Origin: Paludibacteraceae bacterium
GTDB lineage: Bacteria; Bacteroidota; Bacteroidia; Bacteroidales; Paludibacteraceae
Assembly (NCBI GenBank): GCA_017630395.1
Contig: JAGBVI010000119.1
Coordinates: forward strand, 1 to 64,000
Direction: 5' to 3'
DNA length: 64,000 nucleotides
The notes under the pieces were generated by a model. That model ran no database searches. It was not told the DNA's origin and saw only the letters and a list, made by a program, of their open reading frames with translations. A program made the position numbers and the translations under genes. This document shows positions 19,482-27,963 of the stretch, in pieces (positions within the stretch are counted from its first letter, which is position 1; every line of letters begins with the position of its first letter).

Positions 19482-20279
19482 CTAATTGAAAGAATAACTA
19501 ACTCCAACAACACCAAATATAGGGTACATATTAAAAGTTATTGTTTCAAAATCTGATTTAAAAATATTATTAAGTCCCCAATTAAGATCTAGAAAGAGTC
19601 CCATTTTTTTGTAAACAGCCCAATCGACTCCCATAGTCAATCCCCATTGAAAACGTCTCATATCTTCAGAAAAATCAAAAGTTTGAGCATCTTCACCAAT
19701 TTCTATTTTAGCTCCGGTAGGATCTCCTTCTCTCAAATATCCATTACAAACTTCTCCAGAAAACTCTCTACTAACCAAATAGGAAAAATAGGGACCAAAA
19801 TTAACATCCCATCTATCAGAAGGATACCACTCCACAGCAACTGGAATTGTTAAAGCCGTTTGAACAGCTTTCATTTGCACATCTCCTGTCCATCGTCCGG
19901 AAACAGTACCTCCTGCATCATCAGTAATACTCATGCTATAATTTTTCACAGTTGCATCTGCCACCATACCTTTACGCTCTAATCCAACTCCAACTTTCAT
20001 TCCTACCTTCTTGTCAAAAAGGATATGGTAAACACCATGCAATGAAAGATTACACAATGGCTTAAATCCATTTATAGAGCGCATTTCTGCTGGAAGCGGG
20101 AACGGCATTGTTCCACCAATACCATAACCTAATTTAACCGAAAAAAAACTTCCTTTAGACACTGAATCTTCAAGTTCTACACTCGGTTCTGAATGATTTT
20201 CTTTAACAACCAAATCATTAGCTAAAGCAGATAAAGACAACAACATGCCAACTGCCATAAAAAATACTTTTATTTTCAT
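19482..20279 (-). CDS. Outer-membrane beta-barrel protein
   Basis: A protein of 265 residues with signal peptide MKIKVFFMAVGMLLSLSALA. The mature part is a small porin-like barrel. Strands include FFSVKLGYGIGG, LSLHGVYHILFDKKVGMKVGVGLERKG, ALTIPVAVEWYPSDRWDVNFGPYFSYLV, FQWGLTMGVDWAVYKKMGLFLDLNWGLNNIF, and the closing YPIFGVVGVSYSFN with its terminal aromatic. The long loop VCNGYLREGDPTGAKIEIGEDAQTFDFSED is of the kind seen in surface loops. It lies 7 bases after the PCMD lipoprotein gene. In Bacteroidales such lipoprotein-plus-barrel pairs are common, and I infer the two work together at the outer membrane. The function is unknown. Confidence 0.75.
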   Translation of the reverse strand: MKIKVFFMAVGMLLSLSALANDLVVKENHSEPSVELEDSVSKGSFFSVKLGYGIGGTMPFPLPAEMRSINGFKPLCNLSLHGVYHILFDKKVGMKVGVGLERKGMVADATVKNYSMSITDDAGGTVSGRWTGDVQMKAVQTALTIPVAVEWYPSDRWDVNFGPYFSYLVSREFSGEVCNGYLREGDPTGAKIEIGEDAQTFDFSEDMRRFQWGLTMGVDWAVYKKMGLFLDLNWGLNNIFKSDFETITFNMYPIFGVVGVSYSFN

Positions 20280-20286
20280 ACTTAAA

Positions 20287-21411
20287 TTATTCGCAAATTA
20301 TACTTACCTCATCTACACACAAAGTACTACCCACTGCACCTTGAAATACATCTCCTCTTCTGCTAGACGAAAAGACCAACGAGAAATTATATCCATATTT
20401 TGCCAATCGTTCCGGATCAATTGTTTTGCCATTTTTCTGTTCAAATTTTATTGAAAAAGGAAGCCATTGATTTGTCGCTTTACCATCTTCAATCTCTGCA
20501 TATAAAACCAAATAAGGACTAGATGATGAATTGGTACCATCCAACATCACTTGATTTCCGTTTTCATCTGTATTTTCATAGAACATGGCATAAATATTAA
20601 AATCATCTACACCTTCAATTTCTTTATTGTTACCATCCGTAAGCACTTCGCCCGGTTTAAACTTATACCAACCTTTTATCTCCTTAGGTACCTTTTCAAA
20701 AGGTACGCCAAAACAAGTCGCTTTCAACGGTTCTTTTAGAGCCATACCCACATTAAAAGAACCCAAAAATAAATTTCCGGGGGCAATAGGCATCCCTACC
20801 ATTGCACCAAAACTTCCTGCCGAACGAGTTGTCAATTGCAGTCCTGTTCCCTCGTATCCATCTTCAACAATAATAGTAGGATAGCCCTCAGGTCCTACCC
20901 CCGAAGCCATACTAAAACCAGGGTTCCCAGAACTCCACCAACTCATAACTTCCACATCATCTACCATTTCATATACAATTTGATATTTCCCGGAACGGTC
21001 TAAAGTATAGTAATCAAAAGAAAATTGCTCCGGCAACTCTAATGAATTATAGGAGACAAAATAACGCCTTGACCACAGTCTATCCTCAGAAGTAACAACA
21101 TACTCAACTACCTTATTATCAGAAAAGTCATGCTTTGATCCACTCTCAGGAGAAATCGTTGCTCCCGGAGTTAATGTAAATTGGGGAGCTCTCTGTTTTA
21201 AGTCTCTACCAGACTGTACTAAAATCCCGATATGATCTTCGTTACTATAGACTTTTTTTATTGTATCTCCTTGTGTAATCAATATGTCCTTATCATCAAT
21301 CAAATTACACGACAAGATGTCAGCTTCTGCATTCATCGGTTCGTCTTTAATGCACGATACAGAGGCAAGCATTAAAAGAGACGAAAAAAACACTACTCTT
21401 AAATTTTTCAT
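20287..21411 (-). CDS. PCMD-domain lipoprotein (putative carbohydrate-metabolism domain)
   Basis: A protein of 374 residues with a lipoprotein signal MKNLRVVFFSSLLMLASVSC, lipidated Cys at 20. Residues about 30-125 form an N-terminal beta domain (ILSCNLIDDKDILITQGD, VEYVVTSEDRLWSRRYFVSY), as in proteins with a preceding DUF-type beta-sandwich. From about 130 to the end is the PCMD domain: FSFDYYTLDRSGKYQIVYE, MSWWSSGNPGFSMA, EGTGLQLTTRSAG, GNLFLGSFNV, KEIKGWYKFKPGE and VDDFNIYAMFYE, ending GSTLCVDEVSIICE. The domain is an extracellular beta-sandwich frequent in gut Bacteroidota and thought to bind carbohydrate. That is family-level knowledge and not proven. It is first of a pair with the barrel 7 bases downstream. 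Confidence 0.8.
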   Translation of the reverse strand: MKNLRVVFFSSLLMLASVSCIKDEPMNAEADILSCNLIDDKDILITQGDTIKKVYSNEDHIGILVQSGRDLKQRAPQFTLTPGATISPESGSKHDFSDNKVVEYVVTSEDRLWSRRYFVSYNSLELPEQFSFDYYTLDRSGKYQIVYEMVDDVEVMSWWSSGNPGFSMASGVGPEGYPTIIVEDGYEGTGLQLTTRSAGSFGAMVGMPIAPGNLFLGSFNVGMALKEPLKATCFGVPFEKVPKEIKGWYKFKPGEVLTDGNNKEIEGVDDFNIYAMFYENTDENGNQVMLDGTNSSSSPYLVLYAEIEDGKATNQWLPFSIKFEQKNGKTIDPERLAKYGYNFSLVFSSSRRGDVFQGAVGSTLCVDEVSIICE

Positions 21412-21520
21412 ATAAATACTTCTTAATATATCGTAAGAGTCAATCTCCTACTATTTTATTTACTCATGAATCTTTCCAAGAACAGTTTCATACAAAAGTT
21501 ACCGTAATAGAAAAATCGCA

Positions 21521-21550
21521 CAAAGTTAATCAATACTTTTGAGTTCGCAA
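21521..21550 (-). promoter_or_regulatory. Promoter of the PCMD lipoprotein/barrel pair
   Basis: Minus strand TTG (21550-21548), 19 bases, then TAACTTTG (21528-21521). This is a full match to the Bacteroidota pattern. It overlaps the last codons of the upstream gene and leaves a leader of about 100 bases before 21411. Confidence 0.55.
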
Positions 21551-22339
21551 AAGAGAAACACAACCTTCACTTCGTTCAAATACATAAACTCGGTCAAAAT
21601 CACTGAAATAAAGATGAGATAATGCATCGTGAGCAGTTAATGGATCATAGTCACTTGACATCAAAAAACTATTTTGGATAATAACCAACCACTGTTCATC
21701 ACAAGCTGGATTATACTTTTTCATTTTCTTATTTTTATCCATCAACCGTTGCGAAACACTAGCTATTGACAACGGCTTAACTTTAGTGGATATCGCAGCA
21801 TACCACAAACCCTCATACCAACGACCTGTGACATTATGAATATTTATACTTTTAATTTTAGCCGGTAAATTTTCATGCCCATATTTGGATGTTCGATCAA
21901 TCGTAAACTTCAATCCGGTTGCTTCGGGAATATTTTCCTTCACAAGAGCTGCCACTTGTTGTGCTAATCCCCTTCTAATCAAATCCCTCGCATGTTCATC
22001 AACCATTGCAACAATCGGACTAATATCATCATGAAAGAGAACTTCAACAACCAACTGCAAATCACAATTCTCGGCAATAATCTTTTGAGCTTCTTCCATC
22101 AATGAGGATAAAAAATCTTCATGGGCTCTTAAATTAAACTCTTTATCTGCTCGTTCATACTTCAACTCCGTCAGTTCAATTCCTATCAGTCTACCCTCAT
22201 TTCGCAACAAAAAATCAGGCGATTCCGATTTTGACAACTCGCCTATCGGAAACGACGAATAACAAGAGCGAAACATTTTTATTACCCCCCACTCTCGCTT
22301 ATCCTTTTTTTCTTGATTTCTACTTATCTCTTCAGACAT
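21530..22339 (-). CDS. Uncharacterised protein with a PD-(D/E)xK-like nuclease motif
   Basis: A soluble protein of 269 residues, without signal peptide or membrane segment. I do not recognise the family. Residues about 32-60 read FPIGELSKSESPDFLL, a Gly turn, then GRLIGIELTELKY. That is a helix Glu, then Pro-Asp in a strand, about a dozen residues, then a hydrophobic strand with Glu, the arrangement of PD-(D/E)xK nuclease cores. The usual Lys after Glu-x is replaced by Thr (ELT). The rest is mixed alpha/beta with QLVVEVLFHD, FTIDRTSKYGHENLPAKI and WLVIIQNSF, ending in a strand YVFERSEGCVSLL. It stands alone, with spacers on the upstream side and the PCMD gene downstream. A nuclease or a nuclease-fold protein without activity are both possible. 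Confidence 0.5.
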   Translation of the reverse strand: MSEEISRNQEKKDKREWGVIKMFRSCYSSFPIGELSKSESPDFLLRNEGRLIGIELTELKYERADKEFNLRAHEDFLSSLMEEAQKIIAENCDLQLVVEVLFHDDISPIVAMVDEHARDLIRRGLAQQVAALVKENIPEATGLKFTIDRTSKYGHENLPAKIKSINIHNVTGRWYEGLWYAAISTKVKPLSIASVSQRLMDKNKKMKKYNPACDEQWLVIIQNSFLMSSDYDPLTAHDALSHLYFSDFDRVYVFERSEGCVSLLRTQKY

Positions 22340-22805
22340 TATATATTCTGTAATAAATGAATTCTACTACAAACTTAAGAAAATTTTATTCATTCGCAAA
22401 TATCAAAATAAATTTTAAAGATCAAAACCGAAATAGGCAGTAAACAAAATTGGGGATTTGAGTGAAGGAATCTCATTTTATGCAATCCTGCATACTTGAG
22501 GTAAGCTCAATAAATTCATCGTTTTAAATTTTAAAAGCATAAATCTCACATGAGAAAATTTTCAGAATTATTTAAATTCTTTCTGCAACAAACTATTAGA
22601 CAAGCAGTCACGATACACGCACAACTCCGTCCTTTCGTAGACAATTTTCTCAAATAAATTCATAAATTTATCAAAATGAATTTATAGAACCCATCTTTAA
22701 TAAATCAATAAAAATCATGATGATTACACCCCAAAAGAGCATCATTTACGTTCTGCGCAACTAATTTATCTTCAAATTAAATTATCTACACAAAAGTTAA
22801 CAACC
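22340..22805. other. Gene-free stretch upstream of the nuclease-like gene
   Basis: A 466 bp stretch. A TAAGTTTG element on the minus strand at 22377-22370 is a plausible -7 site for the gene ending at 21530. The rest is AT-rich. I found no frame, terminator or copy of the dispersed element in it. Confidence 0.45.
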
Positions 22806-23789
22806 CTACTCTTTTGTAACATAGGATTTAATAGCCTCTCTATACTTCCATAAGAGAGCTAAAAGGATAAAGATAGAATAAGCATATAAAGAAGATCTTA
22901 ACAAATTTTCCCACACTGTATTACACTCTGCCTTTACGGGTTGAAAACTGGAAATAACAGTCACAATATCCAAATTCGCAGCCATATCTACAGAAATCTC
23001 ATCTGTAATCTTAAACAACTCCTTCATATCTTGGAAAAACATTTGTTTCTTGGTAGTTATAAAAGGAGCCTTTTTCTCTCCCATTGAAGAAAACTGCATA
23101 TATTGACCGGAAGCTGGATCTTTATGGAAATACTCAACTTTTTGGAGACTATCCAAATTCATTAACGCATTATGAAACATCCATTCTTTTTCTTCTAAAG
23201 CAGCCAAACGAGCAATATTCAAAGAAACCAAATAATTATTTTTAGAAAAATATGCGATCAAAGCCTCCTGAACTTCAGGAAAATACTCTATACCCCTAAC
23301 TTTAGCCGTAATAACTAACATATTAGGGACTGAAAATGCAACTGTGTCACCCAAATCAACATCATCTTCATAATCAACAAAATCTAAAATGGAATCTCTA
23401 TTAATATCCACAACAGCATGGGTATGGAAAGAAGATATTTTAGTAGCCACCTCCATTGAAAGATCCAATGCATTAGCAAGTCCTTCAAAATCATCATAAC
23501 GAGGATAATTACTTAAATTGCGCACCATATCCTTGTAGACCATAACATCTCCGTCATTCAATCTCAGACACAAATCAGCTTTATACAATTTATTTTCCTC
23601 TCTACACTCATAAATCGTATAAATAATCATACCAATAGTGCAAATTAGAAAAAGATATTTATATTGATAAGCCAAACGCAACATTGCTCCTAACAACGAC
23701 AATAACCACTTAAATGCAGATACTATTCCTACTCCGATTTTGGACATCACTACAAAAATATTCATCTCTTGTTGATCATTACTACTCAT
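22806..23789 (-). CDS. Wzz-like chain-length-determinant family membrane protein
   Basis: A protein of 327 residues with one membrane helix near the N-terminus (about 46-62, YLFLICTIGMIIYTIYE) and one near the C-terminus (about 303-318, LYAYSIFILLALLWKY). The part between is periplasmic and largely helical (LNIARLAALEEKEWMFHNALMNLDSLQKVEYF). This two-helix topology with a coiled periplasmic body is that of Wzz/polysaccharide copolymerase proteins. Residues 64-110 (ENKLYKADLCLRLNDGDVMVYKDMVRNL) sit where Wzz proteins have their first conserved segment. There is no kinase domain. It is probably involved in surface-glycan length control, but identity is low and it is more than 18 kb from the flippase. 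It has its own promoter at 23852-23881. Confidence 0.55.
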   Translation of the reverse strand: MSSNDQQEMNIFVVMSKIGVGIVSAFKWLLSLLGAMLRLAYQYKYLFLICTIGMIIYTIYECREENKLYKADLCLRLNDGDVMVYKDMVRNLSNYPRYDDFEGLANALDLSMEVATKISSFHTHAVVDINRDSILDFVDYEDDVDLGDTVAFSVPNMLVITAKVRGIEYFPEVQEALIAYFSKNNYLVSLNIARLAALEEKEWMFHNALMNLDSLQKVEYFHKDPASGQYMQFSSMGEKKAPFITTKKQMFFQDMKELFKITDEISVDMAANLDIVTVISSFQPVKAECNTVWENLLRSSLYAYSIFILLALLWKYREAIKSYVTKE

Positions 23790-23851
23790 AGTATATTTCG
23801 TTTTTTATAACACATTACTCTAACGAGTTCCCATTTATTAACACTGAACGA

Positions 23852-23881
23852 CAAATATACAAATATTATTCAAGCAAACAA
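23852..23881 (-). promoter_or_regulatory. Promoter of the Wzz-like gene
   Basis: Minus strand TTG (23881-23879), 19 bases, then TATATTTG (23859-23852), matching the Bacteroidota pattern, 63 bases ahead of the start. Confidence 0.55.
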
Positions 23882-24151
23882 TTAATCATGTAAAGTTTTT
23901 ATTTGCACTTGAACAAAATATCCTAAAAATTGTTTGAATTAATGTAGTTGTTTAAATTTATTTTGATTTATTTAAAACGATAATAATTTTATATGACAAT
24001 TTTCACAATAAAAAAAATCGTTCTGCACAAAATCCAAGTAAGTTCAAGCTACTAAGATGGAGTTCTTGTTCAACGCCATTATTTGGTGTCAAACAAAAAC
24101 TTCACATTTAGGTAATCTCAAAAAATTTGAGTGAGATAATAAAAAGTACTT

Positions 24152-24342
24152 AGGAACTGTTTAAATTGTAATTTAAATAATTTTGAGTTTCACACTCCTA
24201 TTTTCGGCATCTTTGAGATTCTTTTTTTAACTATTTTATTATCTTTTTTAATAATAGTCCGCTATTTTTTTATAAAGGGATAATATAAATAAATTTAAGA
24301 AACTATCTCAAATATGCACGAAATAAAATTTAAACAACTTCT
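24152..24342 (-). repeat. Dispersed palindromic element, copy B (reverse orientation)
   Basis: A 191 bp element. The minus strand begins AGAAGTTGTTTAAATTTT, and the far end is the inverted form (AATTTAAACAGTTCCT). The internal landmark GCATATTTGAGA pairs with TCTCAAAGATGC. It is homologous along its length to copies A and C-E. It faces copy C across the LRR/tpx segment in inverted orientation. Confidence 0.85.
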
Positions 24343-24766
24343 TAAAATTAAATCGTTTTTTATTGGAGAAGAACAGATATGTACATCATAACCAAGTCGG
24401 CATAAACGATTGAAACAAGTTAAACTTAAAAACACTCAAAACAATTAAAAAAATTAACTTAATTTATAGCGATTACCTATAAAAGTTGTTTTAAATTTGC
24501 TAAAGAAATTATCTAATTAAATCGGTTGGTTCAGACAAGGTTTGAACACGATTATTTATGGTGTGTAAAAATTGACAAGTTGCTGACTGTTGAATTTTAT
24601 GCGTTTAATTACGAATAAAAAGAGACGGAAGTAATTTGTTTGATATGACATGCTGTCTTGTCGCTAAAACTGAATAATATAGATAAGCAAAGAGTTTTAG
24701 CGAGTTCGTTAACAACTTCACGAAAATAAGACAATATGAATTTTCAAACAAAACAGATTAAAAAAG

Positions 24767-25507
24767 ATGAAAAATTACAATTTTTCTGACATAGAGTTTA
24801 TTAACAATCTAATAAATGAGAATCAGCTGCCTATTCCTCTTAACGATCCAAATAAATGGCATCAAAACAAAAGAGGAGAACAATTTGATATTATATGGAA
24901 CAAATCCAAATTCAGTCGAATTATCGGAATTCGTATTCATGGACATAAAATCAAGGTATTAAATTTTCCGAAAGACAACAAAATCATTTATCTTGAATGC
25001 GGTAATAATGGTCTAAAAGAGATTGACTTATCCTCACTCAAGGATTTGCATTTTCTCTCTCTTCCGAACAATTTACTGACCCAAATATCTTTATCCAACA
25101 ATCCTTATCTGAGAACTGTTACATTAAATCAAAATAAGATATCGATTTTGGACGTAAGAGAAAATAAAAGACTAAGAGAAATTTATATCGCTAAAAACCA
25201 ATTAAAAAACATATCTGCAATAGGTAATAACATAATTGAATATATAGACTATTCATACAATAATTTACCAGATTTTAGCTTTGACCATTTTCAGAATCTC
25301 AGGTATCTTATCTGTACAAATAACAATATTATCAAATTAGACACATCAAAATTACCTTTATTACATTACCTTGATTGTTCTAATAATCATCTTTCGGAGA
25401 TCAATATATCTAATTGTCCAGAATTGATTATTTTAGATTGCGAAAATAATCAAATTAAAGAATTAGACACATCGTCTAATCCTAAATTAGAGACCCTTGT
25501 TAAGTAA
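24767..25507 (+). CDS. Leucine-rich repeat protein, no signal peptide
   Basis: A protein of 246 residues. The first 70 are non-repetitive (NLINENQLPIPLNDPNKWHQ, KFSRIIGIRIHGHKIKVL). From about 72 to the end run some eight repeats of about 21 residues of the form L--L-C-NN-L--ID-S--P-L: IYLECGNNGLKEIDLSSL, HFLSLPNNLLTQISLS, YIDYSYNNLPDFSF, YLICTNNNIIKLDTS, YLDCSNNHLSEINIS and ILDCENNQIKELDTSS. This is the short LRR type found in many Bacteroidota proteins, a curved protein-binding solenoid. Unlike most such proteins it has no signal peptide, sorting tag or anchor, so it is predicted to be cytosolic. Partner and role are unknown. It stands alone between two inverted copies of the dispersed element (B upstream; C beyond tpx). 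Confidence 0.75.
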   Translation: MKNYNFSDIEFINNLINENQLPIPLNDPNKWHQNKRGEQFDIIWNKSKFSRIIGIRIHGHKIKVLNFPKDNKIIYLECGNNGLKEIDLSSLKDLHFLSLPNNLLTQISLSNNPYLRTVTLNQNKISILDVRENKRLREIYIAKNQLKNISAIGNNIIEYIDYSYNNLPDFSFDHFQNLRYLICTNNNIIKLDTSKLPLLHYLDCSNNHLSEINISNCPELIILDCENNQIKELDTSSNPKLETLVK

Positions 25508-25541
25508 CAGAAAAATTCTTGATCTAGAATTTCTCTGTTAC
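25504..25541. terminator. Hairpin between the convergent LRR and tpx genes
   Basis: GTAACAGAAAAATTCT and AGAATTTCTCTGTTAC pair around a 6-base loop (TGATCT), starting 3 bases before the LRR stop. The A-rich and T-rich arms could terminate in both directions. There is no long T-tract beyond the stem, so the terminator call is tentative. Confidence 0.5.
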
Positions 25542-25578
25542 GACATATTACAATTAAATAAAAAAAATGTTTCCAAAA

Positions 25579-26121
25579 TCAAAAAATATCGTTCAAAGAA
25601 ACCGAATAACTATCTTCTGTAATAGCCTCCAAAGAGTTTATCACAAGATGATAGTTGGGTTCGTCTGCAATATCTTGAACCATTTCCCGATAACGCACAT
25701 ACCCTTCTCTATCTAAAACCAAGACTGCTCTTGCCATAAGACCTTGCAACGGAGAGTCTACTATACGAACTCCATAATCAGTTGAAAAATAATTATTTCT
25801 GAACTCAGACAGCATTATTACATTTTTGATTCCTTCTACCTCACAAAAACGTTTTTGAGCAAAAGGTAAATCTTTAGATATACATAACACCATTGTATTA
25901 GGTAATTTCGCAGCCTCCATATTAAATTTCCTAACTGAAGTTGCGCAAGTCTCGGTATCCAAACTAGGGAATATATTTAAAATCACTCGTTTCCCTCGAA
26001 AATCACTCAATGAAACAATAGAAAGATTTTTATCTACCAAGCAAAAGTCAGGGGCTTTTGTTTTTTTCTTAGGTAAATTTGCATTCGTATTTACTTCTAG
26101 ACCTTTAAATTTTAATTTCAT
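25579..26121 (-). CDS. tpx: Thiol peroxidase (atypical 2-Cys peroxiredoxin)
   Basis: A protein of 180 residues. The peroxidatic Cys is C59 in FPSLDTETCATSVRKFN, the Tpx form of the PxxxT-x-x-C motif. The resolving Cys is C93 in RFCEVEGIKNV, matching the Cys60/Cys95-type pair of E. coli Tpx. SEFRNNYFSTDYGVRI and ARAVLVLDREGYVRYREMV are also typical. It reduces hydroperoxides with thioredoxin in the cytosol, although some bacterial Tpx are periplasmic. There is no signal peptide here. The family is usually about 165-170 residues, and the small excess is at both ends. It converges with the LRR gene. Confidence 0.93.
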   Translation of the reverse strand: MKLKFKGLEVNTNANLPKKKTKAPDFCLVDKNLSIVSLSDFRGKRVILNIFPSLDTETCATSVRKFNMEAAKLPNTMVLCISKDLPFAQKRFCEVEGIKNVIMLSEFRNNYFSTDYGVRIVDSPLQGLMARAVLVLDREGYVRYREMVQDIADEPNYHLVINSLEAITEDSYSVSLNDIF

Positions 26122-26510
26122 AGTATTTATTCTAATGGATTATTTTGGAATATAACAATATCTGCTTAGTTTTGTTTTAAAATTAGTATTTAATAACTAC
26201 AAGGAGATAATAAAAGGTAATTGGTCTAAAGTTCGTTATAAAAATTTAGAAGTTATTTAAATTTTATTTCGAGCATATTTGAGAGAGACTTTTAAATCTG
26301 TTTTTATTCTTCTCTTGCAGAAATAGTGGACTATTATCAAAAAAGGAGAATAAAAAAAGGTTAAAAAGAATCTCAAAGGTGACGAAATTAAGAGAGTGAA
26401 GCTCTAAAATAATTTTTAATAAAATTTAAAACAACTTCTTATTATATCGAACTCTTTCATATAAATTACCCGAATTTATCAATGTCGTTCAAGCAAAATT
26501 TATTTATAAA
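26122..26510. other. Gene-free stretch between divergent tpx and the metallopeptidase lipoprotein
   Basis: A 389 bp spacer. About half is repeat copy C (26248-26439). Both flanking genes must have their promoters here, but no full match to the Bacteroidota pattern stands out on either strand. Confidence 0.5.
26248..26439 (+). repeat. Dispersed palindromic element, copy C (forward orientation)
   Basis: 192 bp from AGAAGTTATTTAAATTTT to AAATTTAAAACAACTTCT, so the two ends are inverted repeats of about 20 bases. The internal GAGCATATTTGAGAGAG faces AATCTCAAAGG on the other arm, and the centre pairs TTTTTATTCT with GGAGAATAAAAA. It is very close to copy E. Confidence 0.88.
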
Positions 26511-27701
26511 ATGAAACTAACTACAAAAATTTCAACTATCATTCTTATACTCCTTCTAACAAATTGTAAAGATGACAAGATTCAATATGATATTGACCCA
26601 ACTCTAAAACCTTATTTAGAGTCGTTCTTAAATGAGGGCAGGAAAAGAGGCGTAAACCTTACTCCGGAAGAGGACGGGCTAATCATGAAATTCTCCAATT
26701 TAAAAGCTCCGACGATTGGATTATGTACCTATAGCGATCCTATTTTAGTAGAGATAGATAAAAAATATTGGGAAGAGACCTCCGGATATGCCAATAAAAA
26801 CGATTTAAGGGAAAATGTAGTATTCCACGAATTATGTCATGGGCTGCTTAATCGTGGTCACACCAATGCAACGTTGGAAAATAGCGAATGGAAGAGCGTC
26901 ATGTGCGGAGGCGACACATACATGGACAGGAATTGGAATATAAACTATAGTGGTTACAGAAAAGAATACTACCTTGATGAGTTATTCAATATCCGAACTT
27001 CCGCTCCAGAATGGTCCAAAGTCTTTACTTTCTCCGAAGATAAAGGTGAACTATATGCCAACATGGATCTATCACAACCTTACGAAACTATACAAAACAA
27101 TATTAGCTACAATATTGAGAATGGAGAACTCAAGATTTTACGGAATACAGAAAAAGACACACCTCAAAACATCATTCAATTAGAAGACGAAATCAACGGA
27201 AATTTTTACTACGAAGTTTCTTTTAAATGTCGTCAAATGTACGCTGAACAGCTTTCTGGGATCTCTGTTGGATATGCAAATAAGGAGGGGGATATGTCAT
27301 ATCATTATTTTTATTTCAACGAAAACAACCATTACAATGACTGCAGATATTATATTGCCCACTCAGAGTGCTATGGTCCATTTGCAGAAGTTGTAAAACC
27401 TCGCTTGCAAACAAGCCAATTTAATCACTTCGCGATTCAAAAAAAGGATAGCGAACTATTTTTCTACGTAAACAATGAATTAATATATCGTAATGATTAT
27501 GAAGTCAACAATACGTTTCATCACTTTGGATTGATTATCCCTAACAAAAGCCTATTTACAACTAATCTAGTACAAATATCTACTTTACAAAGTGGAGGTA
27601 GCACCAAAAGTTCTACCACTAGAAAAATACCAACCACGTCAACATATATAGTTCCAATAGAGCCTAATTTTATCTCTATCAAGGCAAATTCTATATATTA
27701 G
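26511..27701 (+). CDS. Putative zinc metallopeptidase lipoprotein with C-terminal beta-sandwich
   Basis: A protein of 396 residues. The lipoprotein signal is MKLTTKISTIILILLLTNC (Cys19). Residues about 25-165 resemble a putative metallopeptidase family of Bacteroidota. The zinc motif is VVFHELCHGLLNRGH (H106, E107, H110, H117), that is HExxHx6H, one residue longer than the metzincin spacing, followed by WKSVMCGG with a Met like a Met-turn. From about 185 to 360 is a jelly-roll-like domain (NISYNIENGELKILRN, YYEVSFKCRQM, SYHYFYFNENNH, FNHFAIQKKDSELFFYVNNELIYRND), similar in layout to laminin-G/glycan-binding folds. The tail is Ser/Thr-rich. It is predicted to sit on the outer membrane. The substrate is unknown. 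It stands alone, with repeat C just upstream. Confidence 0.65.
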   Translation: MKLTTKISTIILILLLTNCKDDKIQYDIDPTLKPYLESFLNEGRKRGVNLTPEEDGLIMKFSNLKAPTIGLCTYSDPILVEIDKKYWEETSGYANKNDLRENVVFHELCHGLLNRGHTNATLENSEWKSVMCGGDTYMDRNWNINYSGYRKEYYLDELFNIRTSAPEWSKVFTFSEDKGELYANMDLSQPYETIQNNISYNIENGELKILRNTEKDTPQNIIQLEDEINGNFYYEVSFKCRQMYAEQLSGISVGYANKEGDMSYHYFYFNENNHYNDCRYYIAHSECYGPFAEVVKPRLQTSQFNHFAIQKKDSELFFYVNNELIYRNDYEVNNTFHHFGLIIPNKSLFTTNLVQISTLQSGGSTKSSTTRKIPTTSTYIVPIEPNFISIKANSIY

Positions 27702-27890
27702 GTTGAGACATAATAAAAACTTACTATTCAAGAAACTTTTAAAACATATCAAAAGTAGGCTTCATAACTAAATCATTACAAGCAAGATATGAAAAAAAAA
27801 ACAAAAACATTTGAACAAAATCTCAGATTATAAAAATTAGGAAAGGTAATTTATGAGAGTTACCGCAAAATTTGGAAGAGATAAAAAGAC

Positions 27891-27920
27891 TTGTTTTCTC
27901 GCTACTTTATTGTATCTTTG
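27891..27920 (+). promoter_or_regulatory. Promoter of the DEAD-box helicase gene
   Basis: TTG (27891-27893), 19 bases, TATCTTTG (27913-27920) then CC, a full match to the Bacteroidota pattern. It lies inside the long open frame that begins at 27853, so translation must start downstream of it, at the ATG at 27964. Confidence 0.65.
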
Positions 27921-27963
27921 CCAAGAATTTTTCAAAAAAAAGCTTTCGGGCAAACATTATTTT

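Larger units (their letters stand above)
23790..24766. other. Gene-free stretch of almost 1 kb between divergent genes
   Basis: The longest gene-free stretch in the window (977 bp). It holds the Wzz-like gene's promoter (23852-23881) and repeat copy B (24152-24342). A sequence at 23945-23965 (AGTTGTTTAAATTTATTTTG) may be a stray end of the same repeat. A TAAATTTG element on the plus strand at 24492-24499 could drive the LRR gene with a long leader. No frame longer than about 40 codons is convincing. Confidence 0.5.

Noticed and set aside
23945-23965. Possible sixth, truncated copy of the dispersed element
   Set aside because: Only about 20 bases resemble the element's end (AGTTGTTTAAATTTATTTTG); nothing further matches, and AT-rich sequence makes this likely by chance.
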